NCBI GenBank assembly: GCA_037200385.1
Contig: JBBCGL010000001.1
Coordinates: forward strand, 1,116,001 to 1,180,000
Origin: Rhizomicrobium sp.
GTDB lineage: Bacteria; Pseudomonadota; Alphaproteobacteria; Micropepsales; Micropepsaceae
DNA: 64,000 nt
Reading direction: 5' to 3'
Each line of letters starts with the position of its first letter. The stretch's first letter is position 1. The position numbers were made by a program, and so were the translations under genes. The notes below the pieces were generated by a model. It was not told where the DNA came from, ran no database searches, and saw only the letters and a list, made by a program, of their open reading frames with translations. Of the stretch, positions 36,494-45,872 are shown one piece after another.

Positions 36494-37330
36494 TTACGCC
36501 CGCGCGCTCACCAGCCAGCAGGCAATGCGCGGCCGGATGCCTTCGGGCGTCCGGAGCTTTTCGAACGCGGTTTTCACCGCCAGACGCACCTGCTCGCGCG
36601 TCGCGTCGTCCACATCGTTGAGGGCCCGCGACAGGGGCCCCAGATGGGTCATCTGGAAGGCCGCGTGATCGGCGCTTGGACCAAGATCCATGCGGCCGTC
36701 GAGCTTCTCGATCTTTACGTCGGCAAAGCCGGCCTTCTCGAGGATGTCCTGCGTGCGTTCCGGATCGGCGAAGGCAAAGGGCCCAGGCGCGAGCGGATCG
36801 GCCGGCGGCTGCGCCGGGAGCAGATCCTTCGCCGCCGCGGCCGGGATGCCGACCCATTCGTTCTCCGCGACAGGACGCCAGCAGACGAAGGCGAGACGGC
36901 CACCGGGCTTGAGCGCCTTGCGGATGTTGGCAAAGGCGGCCGGCGGATCGTCGAAGAACATCACGCCGAAGCGCGAGAAGACCAGATCGTGGACCGGCTC
37001 GAAGGCCTGGAATGCCGCGTCGGCCTCGATGAATTCGACGTTGTGAACGGACGCAGACGCCGCACGGGCGACGGCGAGCAGCGGCGCGGAAATGTCCACG
37101 CCGGTGACCTGCCCGCCCGGCGATACGGCGTTGGCGAGGATCCGCGTCGTCTGGCCGGCGCCGCAGCCGATGTCGAGCACGCGCTCGCCGGAGCGCGCGC
37201 GGGCAAGGTTCAGGACGCCCGCACTGGCGTCCTGCAGGTTGCGATCCATGTCGGAGCGGAATTCCGTCCATTTGAGGCCCGTGGCGCCGTTCCAGAACGC
37301 GATCTGGTCCGCATTCGCCGGCTCGGTCAT
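36494..37330 (-). CDS. Class I SAM-dependent methyltransferase
   Basis: A 278-residue methyltransferase with SAM motif I VLDIGCGAGQTT near residue 50, the acidic post-I loop GVDIS, and motif II/III FSRFGVMFFDDPPAAFANIRKALKPGGRL. The N-terminus (DQIAFWNGATGLKWTE) is typical of a proteobacterial family acting on small molecules, with substrate unknown. The start at 37330 overlaps the stop of the upstream GNAT gene as ATGA, so the pair is translationally coupled. Confidence 0.85.
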   Translation of the reverse strand: MTEPANADQIAFWNGATGLKWTEFRSDMDRNLQDASAGVLNLARARSGERVLDIGCGAGQTTRILANAVSPGGQVTGVDISAPLLAVARAASASVHNVEFIEADAAFQAFEPVHDLVFSRFGVMFFDDPPAAFANIRKALKPGGRLAFVCWRPVAENEWVGIPAAAAKDLLPAQPPADPLAPGPFAFADPERTQDILEKAGFADVKIEKLDGRMDLGPSADHAAFQMTHLGPLSRALNDVDDATREQVRLAVKTAFEKLRTPEGIRPRIACWLVSARA

Positions 37331-37851
37331 GGCGCAACCCTCTTGTAGAACACCGTCGTCTCGCAGAAACGGCCATCGGGCCACAGCGCGTAGTCCGGGA
37401 TGGCACCCACGCGCTGCCAGCCCAGGCGGGTATAGAGCCGGTCGGCGGGGCTCGCCGTCACCGTGTCGAGGACCAGGACCGTGCGGCCTTCGCGCCGCGC
37501 GACGGTCTCGAGCGCCGTCATCAGCGCCTCGGCGACGCCCCGGTTGCGGGCGGAGCGGTGCACCAGCAACTTCTTGACGTCGGCGCGGTGGGGCTGATTC
37601 GGCATGGTGTCGAGGCCGAGCTGGACCGTGCCGACGATGCGGTCCCCGTCACGGGCGGCGAACAGCTTCGTCCGGCCCGCAGCGACGTCGTCGCTCACCT
37701 TGGCGAAGAACTGCGCGGCCTCCGCAATGCCGAAGCCGTCCATGAAGCCGACCGAGGCGCCGCCGGCCACGCAGTCGGCCAGCACGCCGGCGAGGCCGGT
37801 GGTCGCGGAGCGCGCCGCATCGGCGTCCAGCTCCTCGACCGCCGCCGCCAC
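37327..37851 (-). CDS. GNAT family N-acetyltransferase
   Basis: A 174-residue acetyl-CoA-dependent acetyltransferase. The acetyl-CoA loop appears as LLVHRSARNRGVAEALM (R/Q-x-x-G-x-A) and the C-terminal half as YTRLGWQRVGAIPDYA. The substrate is unknown. It starts with GTG directly after the argG stop codon, and its own stop overlaps the methyltransferase start, so argG-GNAT-methyltransferase appear to be one transcription unit. Because the start abuts argG without a clear ribosome site, an internal start is possible. Confidence 0.83.
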   Translation of the reverse strand: MAAAVEELDADAARSATTGLAGVLADCVAGGASVGFMDGFGIAEAAQFFAKVSDDVAAGRTKLFAARDGDRIVGTVQLGLDTMPNQPHRADVKKLLVHRSARNRGVAEALMTALETVARREGRTVLVLDTVTASPADRLYTRLGWQRVGAIPDYALWPDGRFCETTVFYKRVAP

Positions 37852-39087
37852 CTATTTCGTCTCCAGCTTGCGCTTGCGCATCGCCAGCGTGCGCAGGCGC
37901 AGGCCGTTGAGCTTGATGAAGCCCTGCGCGTCCTTCTGGTCGTAGGCGCCCTGGTCGTCCTCGAAGGTCACCAGATCCTGGCTGTAGAGGCTGTAGGGCG
38001 AGGAACGGCCGATGACGGTGACATTGCCCTTGTAGAGCTTCAGCCGCACCGTGCCGCCGACGAACTCCTGGCTCTTGTCGATCAGCGTCTGGAGCATCTC
38101 GCGCTCCGGCGTGAACCAGAAGCCGTTGTAGATCATCTCGGCATAGCGCGGCATGAGGTCGTCCTTCAGGTGCGCCGCGCCGCGGTCGAGGGTGATCGAC
38201 TCCATCGCGCGGTGCGCCGCGAGCAGGATCGTGCCGCCCGGCGTCTCGTAGATGCCGCGCGACTTCATGCCGACAAAGCGGTTCTCGACGAGATCGAGGC
38301 GGCCGATGCCGTTGGCCTTGCCGAACGCGTTGAGCCCGGCCAGCAGCGCGGCCGGCGAGAGCGCCTGGCCGTCGATCGAGACGGCGTCGCCCCGCTCGAA
38401 GCCGACCTCGATCACCGTCGCCTTGTCCGGCGCCTCTTCCGGCGCGATGGTGCGCTGGTAGACGATGCTGTCGGCCTCGACCGCGGGGTCTTCGAGCACC
38501 TTGCCCTCCGACGAGGAGTGCAGCAGGTTGGCGTCGACCGAGAAGGGCGCCTCGCCGCGCTTGTCCTTGGCGATCGGGATCTGGTGGGTCTCGGCGAACT
38601 CGATCAGCCTGGTCCGGCTGGTGAGGTCCCATTCGCGCCAAGGTGCGATGATCTTGATCTCTGGCTGCAGGGCGTAATAGCTCAGCTCGTAGCGGACCTG
38701 ATCGTTGCCCTTGCCGGTCGAGCCGTGGCTGACGGCGTCGGCGCCGACCTTGCGCGCGATCTCGATCTGCTTCTTGGCGATCAGCGGCCGGGCGATGGAG
38801 GTGCCGAGAAGGTAGACGCCTTCATAGACGGCATTGGCGCGGAACATCGGAAAGACGTAGTCGCGGACGAATTCCTCGCGCACGTCCTCAATGTAGATGT
38901 TCTCCGGCTTGATGCCCAGCAGCAGCGCCTTCTCGCGGGCCGGACCGAGCTCCTCGCCCTGCCCCAGATCGGCGGTGAAGGTGACGACCTCCGCGCCATA
39001 GGCGGTCTGCAGCCATTTGAGGATCACCGAGGTGTCCAGCCCGCCCGAATAGGCCAGGACGACTTTCTTGACGGATTTGGCGGACAC
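37852..39087 (-). CDS. argG: Argininosuccinate synthase
   Basis: A 411-residue enzyme that joins citrulline and aspartate with ATP in arginine synthesis. The N-type ATP pyrophosphatase P-loop [12 protein letters not shown] is at about residues 12-23, [13 protein letters not shown] and the citrulline/aspartate site [12 protein letters not shown] follow, and the C-terminal half includes [22 protein letters not shown]. Length is standard. argH is not adjacent. It is followed without a gap by a GNAT gene. Confidence 0.96.
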   Translation of the reverse strand: MSAKSVKKVVLAYSGGLDTSVILKWLQTAYGAEVVTFTADLGQGEELGPAREKALLLGIKPENIYIEDVREEFVRDYVFPMFRANAVYEGVYLLGTSIARPLIAKKQIEIARKVGADAVSHGSTGKGNDQVRYELSYYALQPEIKIIAPWREWDLTSRTRLIEFAETHQIPIAKDKRGEAPFSVDANLLHSSSEGKVLEDPAVEADSIVYQRTIAPEEAPDKATVIEVGFERGDAVSIDGQALSPAALLAGLNAFGKANGIGRLDLVENRFVGMKSRGIYETPGGTILLAAHRAMESITLDRGAAHLKDDLMPRYAEMIYNGFWFTPEREMLQTLIDKSQEFVGGTVRLKLYKGNVTVIGRSSPYSLYSQDLVTFEDDQGAYDQKDAQGFIKLNGLRLRTLAMRKRKLETK

Positions 39088-39256
39088 GGTCGGGCTCCGA
39101 GCGATACTCTGCCGGCCTTCATAGCGGCATGGCGGAGAGCGTCAAGCGGTTGGCAGCCATGCCGTCTCGGGTGCAAGGACTCATGCGGCCGCCGCGCGCT
39201 GGGCATGCGAAAACCGCAACCACGCTTGGGGTATGAAGGACGAAACGGGGAGCGCG

Positions 39257-39850
39257 ATGAAGATGCTGGAATTCTGGTTCGAGTTCGCTTCGACCTATTC
39301 GTATCCGGCGGCGATGCGGATCGGACGGCAGGCGGCGGAGGCGGGCGTGCCGCTGCGCTGGCGGCCCTTCCTGCTGGGGCCGATCTTCGCCCGCCAGGGC
39401 TGGAACGACTCGCCGTTCAATCTCTACCCCGTGAAGGGCAGATATATGTGGCGCGACCTCGAACGTATCTGCGCCCGCGAGGGGCTGGCGCTGGCCCGGC
39501 CGGCGCGCTTCCCGCAGAACGGGCTCAAGGCGGCGCGCCTGGCGCTTGCGAGCGAAGCGGAGGGTTGGATGCCCGACTTCGTGCGCGCGGTCTATACGGC
39601 GAATTTCGCACAGGCGCGGGACATCGCGGACGACGCGGTGCTGGCAGAGATCCTGCGCGGGCTTGGCGTGGATGCGGCGGCGGCCATCGCAGCCGCGAAC
39701 GCGCCGGCGAACAAGGAAGGGCTCAAGGCGCAAACCGACGCGGCGATCGCGCGCGGCGTTTTCGGCGCGCCGAGCTTCACCATCGGCGACGAGCTGTTCT
39801 GGGGGAACGACCGGCTGGAGGACGCTATCGCGTGGGCGCGGCAAGCGTAG
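39257..39850 (+). CDS. 2-hydroxychromene-2-carboxylate isomerase family (DsbA fold)
   Basis: A 197-residue kappa-class GST-like protein. The thioredoxin-fold start EFWFEFASTYSYPA carries the serine that replaces the DsbA cysteine and activates glutathione in this family. GPIFARQGWNDSPFNLYPVKGRYMWRD and FGAPSFTIGDELFWGNDRL are family-typical. Known members isomerise hydroxychromene carboxylates in naphthalene degradation, but most homologues have no known substrate. GGGGAG lies 4 bases before the ATG at 39257. Its 3' end overlaps the convergent AAA gene by 26 bases. Confidence 0.85.
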   Translation: MKMLEFWFEFASTYSYPAAMRIGRQAAEAGVPLRWRPFLLGPIFARQGWNDSPFNLYPVKGRYMWRDLERICAREGLALARPARFPQNGLKAARLALASEAEGWMPDFVRAVYTANFAQARDIADDAVLAEILRGLGVDAAAAIAAANAPANKEGLKAQTDAAIARGVFGAPSFTIGDELFWGNDRLEDAIAWARQA

Positions 39851-40376
39851 CAAGGATGAACGCCGTGCGCGCCTCGACGCGCGCGCGCGGGACTTCGACC
39901 GTGCGATAGCCATGCCGCGGATAGATCGCGGCGATCGTCTCGTACGTGGCGACGGCCTCGGCGAAGCTGTGCTTGCGCAGGTCGTCATGGCAATAGATCG
40001 CCTCCCAGGGCGGAAAGAGGAACACCGTCGCATTGTAGCGGCACTCCGCGATCGCGCGGGCGAGCGGCGGCGGATCGGCTTCTCCGGGAGCGTTGCCATA
40101 GCCGGAGAGTTCGGGAATTGCGCGGTCGAAGAACACCGGCGCGTCCATCCCAGCCATCGCACGATAGTCGGCGAGGCTGCGATCCAGGACGAGGTCGCGA
40201 TAGCGCGCGCGGTCGCCGTCATGGGTGGCGTTGCCGCCGACGGCGGCCTGGCCGCGCAGCACGTGCCGCGCCGCTTCGTCCACGCAAGCATAACCCTTCG
40301 CCCGAAGCGCTTCGATCAGCGTGGTCTTGCCGGCGCCGGGACCGCCGGTGAAGATGTGGAAATTCGCTTTGTACAT
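39825..40376 (-). CDS. P-loop AAA-type ATPase/kinase-like protein (AAA_28)
   Basis: A 183-residue small P-loop protein. Walker A is FTGGPGAGKTTLIEAL at residues 9-24, and the body shows VDEAARHVL and FFDRAIPELSGY, the latter containing a DR pair as in nucleoside and thiamine-related kinases. Proteins of this type may be small-molecule or nucleotide kinases, but no substrate is established. It is convergent with the isomerase gene and overlaps it at the 3' end. Confidence 0.78.
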   Translation of the reverse strand: MYKANFHIFTGGPGAGKTTLIEALRAKGYACVDEAARHVLRGQAAVGGNATHDGDRARYRDLVLDRSLADYRAMAGMDAPVFFDRAIPELSGYGNAPGEADPPPLARAIAECRYNATVFLFPPWEAIYCHDDLRKHSFAEAVATYETIAAIYPRHGYRTVEVPRARVEARTAFILATLAAPTR

Positions 40377-40482
40377 GGATCCTCGCTGGCGCGGCCGCGC
40401 GAAAGCTACGCGGCGGCGCGTTCGAAAAGACGGATTGTCGGGGGATATTGCGATTTAAAACCCGCATCCGGGCCGCGTCAAG

Positions 40483-41226
40483 CTACCAGCTGCCGCCGTC
40501 GACCCGGATGACCTGGCCGGTGGTATAGCTCGATGCATCCGAGGCGAGGTAGAGCGCGGTACCGACGATCTCATGCGGCTCGCCGAAACGTTTGAGGCCG
40601 AGCGCATGCTTGGCGGCTTCGTTGTCGCGCCAGGCAGCCGAGACGTCGGTGAGGAACGGGCCGGGCGCGATGCAGTTGACGCGCACCTTGGGCGCGAAGG
40701 CCTTGGCGAGAGCGACCGTCATCGCGTTCACCGCCGCCTTGGCGCCGCCATAGGGAATGGTGTGCGGCATCGGCAGGAAGGCCGCGGTGCTCGACAGGTT
40801 GATGATCGTGCCGCCTGCGCCTGCCGCCATGCGCTCGCCGACCAGTGCGGCGAGGCGGAACGGGCCCTTGAAGTTCACGTCGATCACCTTGTCGAACAGT
40901 TCCTCGGTCGTGCCCGAGAGCGACGGTGCCAGAGGCGACATGCCCGCATTGTTCACCAGGATGTCGATCCGACCGAACCGCGCATAGGCGGCCTCAGCGA
41001 GCAGGTCGTTGTCGCTCCATTTGCCCACATGCGCCGCCACCGGCAGCGCCCGCCGGCCGAGCGCCTCGACCTCCTTCGCCACCGCCTCGCAGGCCTCGAG
41101 CTTGCGGCTCGCGATCACGACATCCGCGCCGGCCCGTGCGAAAGCCAGCACCATCTCGCGCCCCAGGCCACGCGACCCTCCGGTGATGACGGCGATTTTT
41201 CCGGCGAGGGAGAAGAGATCGGTCAT
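40483..41226 (-). CDS. Short-chain dehydrogenase/reductase (FabG-like)
   Basis: A 247-residue classical SDR. The coenzyme motif TGGSRGLG is at about residues 15-22, NNAG near 92-95, and the catalytic Ser and Tyr-x-x-x-Lys (LSSTAAF..., PYGGAKAAV) follow, with VRNCIAPGP-like VRVNCIAPGPF and a C-terminal YTTGQVIRVDGG. NAD(P)H-dependent oxidoreduction of an unknown alcohol or ketone. The start at 41226 (MTDLFSL) is the standard N-terminus; extra upstream frame is not family-like. Divergent from the catalase-like gene. Confidence 0.9.
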   Translation of the reverse strand: MTDLFSLAGKIAVITGGSRGLGREMVLAFARAGADVVIASRKLEACEAVAKEVEALGRRALPVAAHVGKWSDNDLLAEAAYARFGRIDILVNNAGMSPLAPSLSGTTEELFDKVIDVNFKGPFRLAALVGERMAAGAGGTIINLSSTAAFLPMPHTIPYGGAKAAVNAMTVALAKAFAPKVRVNCIAPGPFLTDVSAAWRDNEAAKHALGLKRFGEPHEIVGTALYLASDASSYTTGQVIRVDGGSW

Positions 41227-41346
41227 GTGAAACCTCGGCGCATCGGCACATTTCGCGGTGCTTTCCGGCAAGGGACGACGGAAACGGAAAATACCCGGGC
41301 CATGCGACGCGCAAAGCTCCAAGCGTCATTTCGAACGGAGATTTTC

Positions 41347-42333
41347 ATGCGCCTGTCCCGGATATTCAAGCTTGGTGTCGCGCTGGCGGCCGTGACGGCC
41401 GCTTCCGGCTTTGCCTTTGCCGGCGATGCCGCCAAGGAAACCCCGCTCAGCATGGTCGAGGCGCTCCACGCCGCTTTCGGCAACCATCACGCGCGCGCGG
41501 TGCACACCAAGGGCATCGTCCTGGAAGGCACCTTCACCCCGTCCAAGGAGGCCAAAGGCCTCGTTAAGGAGCCGGTGTTCGCCGGCGGCACGCTGCCGGT
41601 GATCGCGCGCTTCTCCGACTTCGCGGGCGTGCCGACGCTGCCGGACAATGACGACGGCGCCGCGCCGGCGGGCTTTGCGGTGAAGATCAAGGCGCTGAAC
41701 GGCGACGACTTCGACATCGAGGCGAACCAGCACAAGGACTTCATCGTCTCGACCTTCGACGAATTCGCCATCTTCCTGCGCGCCGTGGGCGCGACCAAGC
41801 CGGACTCGCCGCATCCCAATCCGGTGGAGCAGTTCCTCGCCGCCAACCCGCATGCCAAGGACTTCCTCGGCAGCCTGACCTATCCGATCTCCTATGCGCA
41901 GGCGAAGTATTTCGGCGTCAACTCGGTCAAGTTCACCAACGCCAAGGGCCAGGCCGCGTTCGTGCGCTATCAGTTCGTGCCGCAGGCCGGCGAGCATTAC
42001 CTGACGCCGGCGGAGCGCAAGGCAGCGAGCGCCAGCTATCTCGGCGACGAGCTTCTCGCGCGCATCGCCAAAGGCCCGATCGTGTTCGACCTCTATGCCC
42101 AGATCGCCATCAAAGGCGACAAGATCGAAGACCCTGCCATCGCCTGGCCGGACAGCCGCAAGCGCGTCAAGCTCGGCACCTTCGCGCTGACCAGGCTTCC
42201 GGCCGATCCGGGGACGGCGCAGCGCACCCTGCTCTTCCTGCCCGGCCAGCCGCATCCGGGCGTCGAGCCGGCCGATCCGATGCTGGTGCTGCGCAACAGC
42301 GCCTATCCGATCTCGCTCGGCGAGCGGCAATAG
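41347..42333 (+). CDS. Secreted catalase-related peroxidase (SrpA-like)
   Basis: A 328-residue heme protein of the short catalase family, with a signal peptide (MRLSRIFKLGVALAAVTAASGFAFA) directing it to the periplasm. The distal heme-side His lies in NHHARAVHTKG at about residue 52. ARFSDFAGVPTLPDNDD and ANQHKDFIVS are typical of the SrpA group, and the proximal Tyr ligand lies in RNSAYPISLGER at the C-terminus. Such proteins show peroxidase rather than high catalase activity. It probably protects the periplasm from peroxide or organic peroxides. Divergent from the SDR gene. Confidence 0.87.
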   Translation: MRLSRIFKLGVALAAVTAASGFAFAGDAAKETPLSMVEALHAAFGNHHARAVHTKGIVLEGTFTPSKEAKGLVKEPVFAGGTLPVIARFSDFAGVPTLPDNDDGAAPAGFAVKIKALNGDDFDIEANQHKDFIVSTFDEFAIFLRAVGATKPDSPHPNPVEQFLAANPHAKDFLGSLTYPISYAQAKYFGVNSVKFTNAKGQAAFVRYQFVPQAGEHYLTPAERKAASASYLGDELLARIAKGPIVFDLYAQIAIKGDKIEDPAIAWPDSRKRVKLGTFALTRLPADPGTAQRTLLFLPGQPHPGVEPADPMLVLRNSAYPISLGERQ

Positions 42334-42340
42334 CGGACGG

Positions 42341-43249
42341 TCAGTCGCGTATGGCCCGCCGCCAAGCAGCGGGCGAGGTGCCGGCGATGCGCGTGAAGAC
42401 GCGGGTGAAATGGCTCTGATCGGCAAAGCCGCAGCGCACGGCGATCTCGGCCAGCGGCAGGACGGTCTCGCGCATCGCGGCCTTCGCCTTTTCGACCCGG
42501 CGGCGCAGCAGCCATTGGTGCGGCGCCATCCCGGTCGAGGCGCGGAAGGCGCGCGCGAAATGGCTGGCGGAGAGGCCGCATTCCGCCGCCATCGCGGCCG
42601 GCGCGAGATCGCCGTCGAGATGCGCGTCGATCAGCTCCATCGTGCGGCGCTCCTGCCACGGCGCGAGCCCGCCGCGTTTCATCGCGCGGATCGCCATCCC
42701 GCCATAGGTCTGCGCGATATGCGCCGCGGCGGCGAGCGTGACGTGCTCGACGAAGAGACGGCTCGCCTGCTCCGGCGTCTCGAAGGCCGGCATCAGCGCC
42801 ATGGAGAGCCCGCGCATGACGGGATCGTCGATACCGCGCCCACGCGCCGCGTTGAGGCCCGTGATCCGCCGCACGCCCGCCTCGTCGGCCAGCGAATCGA
42901 ACGCCCCGCGCGGCAGGTGGAAGTGAAGCCCGATCAGCGGGCTGTTCACATGGATCCTGGGCGCCTCCTTGAGGTCGTAGATGGTGATCGTTCCGCCGAC
43001 GATGGGCTCGCTCGGGACGGCGCGGTCGTTCTCGAAGAGCTGGAATTTCGGGTAGTGGCCCCAGCCCAGGCTGACCAGAAACGCATCCTCGACCGGCGGC
43101 CGGTCCGAGAGCTCGAAGGTCGGCTGCTCCTGCCGCAGATAGGTGACGGCGACGGCGGACTTCTTGAGCGTGCGGGTGACGAAGGCCGGCGCCGTCGGAG
43201 CGCCGAACCGCCTGGCGAAGGTCTCGCCGTAGAACTCCTGGCCGGTCAT
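42341..43249 (-). CDS. AraC family transcriptional regulator
   Basis: A 302-residue regulator. The C-terminal ~100 residues hold two helix-turn-helix motifs (MAAECGLSASHFARAFR and IAVRCGFADQSHFTRVF). The N-terminal ~190 residues form a ligand or cupin-like sensor domain of unknown specificity. Convergent with the catalase-like gene, ending 8 bases after it. The regulated genes are not evident; the divergent neighbourhood at 43250 contains no gene on the plus strand. Confidence 0.9.
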   Translation of the reverse strand: MTGQEFYGETFARRFGAPTAPAFVTRTLKKSAVAVTYLRQEQPTFELSDRPPVEDAFLVSLGWGHYPKFQLFENDRAVPSEPIVGGTITIYDLKEAPRIHVNSPLIGLHFHLPRGAFDSLADEAGVRRITGLNAARGRGIDDPVMRGLSMALMPAFETPEQASRLFVEHVTLAAAAHIAQTYGGMAIRAMKRGGLAPWQERRTMELIDAHLDGDLAPAAMAAECGLSASHFARAFRASTGMAPHQWLLRRRVEKAKAAMRETVLPLAEIAVRCGFADQSHFTRVFTRIAGTSPAAWRRAIRD

Positions 43250-43384
43250 GCGGGGATCGAGTTGGGCGCGAGGGCCATGGCGGAGATTACAGGCGTTTTG
43301 GCGCGGCAGCTACCCGCGCGGTCAAAGCGTCATTGATCAATTTTGACCACCGACGATCAGACGACCGCCCTTCAGATGATCTTC

Positions 43385-44509
43385 TCAGCCTGGCATCCGC
43401 TGCAGCGCCGCGCTTTCCAGCTCGGCCATGCGGTCCTTCGCCTTCAGCTTGACGCTTTCGCTCTTGAGCTGGCCACAGGCCGCCATGATGTCCCGGCCGC
43501 GCGGCGTGCGCACGGGCGAGGCATAGCCGGCGCGGTTGACGACCTCGGCGAATTTCTCGATCTGCTCCCAGTCCGAACACTCGTAAGGCGCGCCCGGCCA
43601 GGGGTTGAACGGGATCAGGTTGATCTTCGCGGGGATGCCGCGGATCAGGCGCACCAGCTCGCGGGCCTCCGGCAGACTGTCGTTCACGCCCTTGAGCATC
43701 ACATACTCGAACGTGATTCGGCGGGCGTTGGAGACGCCGGGATAGGTGCGGCAGGCGTCGAGCAGCGCCTTCAGCGGGTATTTCTTGTTGATCGGCACGA
43801 TCTGGTCGCGGACATCGTCGCGCACCGCATGCAGCGAGATCGCCAGCGACGAGCCGATCTCCGAGCCGGCGCGCGGGATCATCGGGACCACGCCCGCGGT
43901 GGAGAGCGTCACGCGCCGCTTGCTGAGCGCCAGCGCGTCGCCGTCCGCGACGATGGCGAGCGCCGCCTTGACGTTGTCGAAATTGTAGAGCGGCTCGCCC
44001 ATGCCCATCATCACGACATTGGTGACGCGGCGGTCCGGCCCGGTGCTCGGCCAGTCGGCGAGCGAATCCTTGGCGACCATCACCTGGCCGACGATCTCGG
44101 CCGGCGTGAGATTGCGCACCAGCTTCTGGGTGCCGGTGTGGCAGAAGCGGCAGTTGAGGGTGCAGCCGACCTGCGACGAGACGCATAACGTGCCCCGGCC
44201 GGGTTCAGGGATGAACACGGTCTCGAACGCGATCCCCGGACCGGTGCGCAGCAGCCATTTGCGGGTGCCGTCGTTCGATATCTGCTCGGTGACGATCTCG
44301 GGCCGCGCCAGGGTGAAATTGTCGGCCAGCAAGGCACGGATGTCCTTGGCGAGATTGGTCATCGCCGCGAAGTCCCGGACGCCGTGGACGTAGATCCAGT
44401 TCCATAGCTGACGGGCGCGCATCGACGCGGCCTTCTCGGGCAGGCCGGCAGCGGTCAGCGCGGTCTGGAGTTCGTCCGGCGAGAGGCCGATGAGCGGAAC
44501 GGAGGTCAT
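43385..44509 (-). CDS. rlmN: Dual-specificity 23S rRNA/tRNA C2-adenosine methyltransferase RlmN
   Basis: A 374-residue radical-SAM enzyme that methylates C2 of A2503 in 23S rRNA and A37 in some tRNAs. The 4Fe-4S motif CTLNCRFC (CxxxCxxC) lies in [16 protein letters not shown] near residue 115. [10 protein letters not shown] is the SAM-binding region and a late cysteine (MAACGQLK) is the methylated Cys used in catalysis. Length is standard. It follows the ialB-like gene on the same strand after 79 bases. Confidence 0.95.
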   Translation of the reverse strand: MTSVPLIGLSPDELQTALTAAGLPEKAASMRARQLWNWIYVHGVRDFAAMTNLAKDIRALLADNFTLARPEIVTEQISNDGTRKWLLRTGPGIAFETVFIPEPGRGTLCVSSQVGCTLNCRFCHTGTQKLVRNLTPAEIVGQVMVAKDSLADWPSTGPDRRVTNVVMMGMGEPLYNFDNVKAALAIVADGDALALSKRRVTLSTAGVVPMIPRAGSEIGSSLAISLHAVRDDVRDQIVPINKKYPLKALLDACRTYPGVSNARRITFEYVMLKGVNDSLPEARELVRLIRGIPAKINLIPFNPWPGAPYECSDWEQIEKFAEVVNRAGYASPVRTPRGRDIMAACGQLKSESVKLKAKDRMAELESAALQRMPG

Positions 44510-44588
44510 TTGCGCTTATTTAGTCGAGCGAATAGCGAATTGCGAGTGGCGAACGGGGACCCTACTCGCTATTCGCCAGCCGCCGCCA

Positions 44589-45119
44589 TCACAAGCCGCA
44601 GGCGGTATGGATGCGATCCAGCGACTCCGACAGGCCGGCCAGCGAATAGGTGTCGCGGGTGAGGGTGCCGCGCTTGGAACTGCCCGTGACGATGAGTTCC
44701 TGGCCGCGCTTGAGAGCCTCCACAAAGCGCACCTCGTCGGCCCGTTTGCGGATCCAGGCGGCACCGCTGCCGCCGTCGTTCTGGGTGAAGAACTCGAACC
44801 TGTCCGAGCCGACCTGGGCGGTGACCGTCGCGCCGTCCTTGTACTGGTAGCCGGGCACGGCCTCGGGCTCGGACTTGGTCTTGCGGCCGGGCCAGTCGGT
44901 GATGATGAAATAGATCGGGTCGCGCTTGATCTTCCGCGGCTCGGTCGAGCGCGGCTTGGCCATGGCATAGCAGATCTTGTCGCTGCCGCTGCCGCTGGTG
45001 AAGGCCTGCCAGTCCTTGGTGGCGCCGAGCAGGGTCGCATCGCCCGTTGCCGGGGCGGCGACTGCCGGAGTCAGGACCAGCGCGGCCGCAACGGCGCCGA
45101 GGACGAAACGTCGAATCAT
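44589..45119 (-). CDS. Invasion associated locus B (IalB) family protein
   Basis: A 176-residue periplasmic protein with signal peptide MIRRFVLGAVAAALVLTPAVAA. The mature domain has the IalB pattern: DWQAFTSGSGSDKICYAMAKP, followed by YFIITDWPGRKTKSEPEAV and a C-terminal half ending TRDTYSLAGLSESLDRIHTACG. Two Cys may pair. In Bartonella IalB is linked to erythrocyte invasion, but the family is widespread in free-living alphaproteobacteria and its function there is unknown. No invasion role should be assumed. Confidence 0.87.
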   Translation of the reverse strand: MIRRFVLGAVAAALVLTPAVAAPATGDATLLGATKDWQAFTSGSGSDKICYAMAKPRSTEPRKIKRDPIYFIITDWPGRKTKSEPEAVPGYQYKDGATVTAQVGSDRFEFFTQNDGGSGAAWIRKRADEVRFVEALKRGQELIVTGSSKRGTLTRDTYSLAGLSESLDRIHTACGL

Positions 45120-45266
45120 GGGTTGCCTGCTCCCGATACAGCCAGACCCCGGTTATGGCAGCGGAATCAGGCACTTCTGTGGTGATGTCGAAGCGTGAGC
45201 CGCAGAATAGGCAGCGCGCCCCGCCGCGTCCACGGCAAATGTCAAAAACTTCGGAAGGTCAGGCGG

Positions 45267-45872
45267 TTAACCGGCCGCGACAATCGCCTCCTCGACGTCG
45301 CGCAGACGATCCTTGCCGAAGAACATCTCGTCCCCGACGAAGAAGGTCGGAATGCCGAAAGCGCCCCGCGCCACCGCGGCCGCGGTGTTGGACATCAGCT
45401 TGGCTTTCACGTCGGGCGCTTGGCCGCGGTCCAGCAATGCGGGGTCGAGTCCGGATTCGGCGAGGGCCGCACGGACGACCTCGGGATCGTCCATCTTCCT
45501 GGGCGCGATCCACATGTGGCGGAAGACGGCCTCCATGTAGCGCGGCAGGATGCCTTCGTTCTGCGCCGCGACCGCCATGCGCATCAGGTTCAGCGTGTTG
45601 ACCGGGAAGAACGGATTGAACTGGAAATCCGCGATCTTGTGGCGGGCGATGAAGCGCCGCGTCTCGAGCTGGTCATAGGCCATCTTGTTGGCGATATGGC
45701 CGTAAGCCTGCACCGGCGACTGGTTGCCGGTCGCCTTGAAGATGCCGCCCAGCAGGACGGGCACATAGTCGAATTGCGCGCCGGTGCGCCCCTCGATCTC
45801 CGGCAGCACGCGATGCGCGAAGAACGCATTGGGGCTGCCGAAGTCGAAAAGGAATTCGCATTTGACCGCCAT
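45267..45872 (-). CDS. 2-hydroxychromene-2-carboxylate isomerase family (DsbA fold), second copy
   Basis: A 201-residue DsbA-fold/kappa-GST-like protein. The active region CEFLFDFGSPNAFFAH carries SPN, with Ser in place of the redox Cys. YVPVLLGGIFKATGNQ and FGIPTFFVGDEMFFGKDRL are typical. It is only a distant paralogue of the protein at 39257. Its ATG at 45872 overlaps the TGA of the upstream SDR (TGATG), and GGGAG lies 8 bases upstream; a GTG two codons earlier is less likely. The coupled SDR suggests a shared glutathione-linked or aromatic substrate. Confidence 0.87.
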   Translation of the reverse strand: MAVKCEFLFDFGSPNAFFAHRVLPEIEGRTGAQFDYVPVLLGGIFKATGNQSPVQAYGHIANKMAYDQLETRRFIARHKIADFQFNPFFPVNTLNLMRMAVAAQNEGILPRYMEAVFRHMWIAPRKMDDPEVVRAALAESGLDPALLDRGQAPDVKAKLMSNTAAAVARGAFGIPTFFVGDEMFFGKDRLRDVEEAIVAAG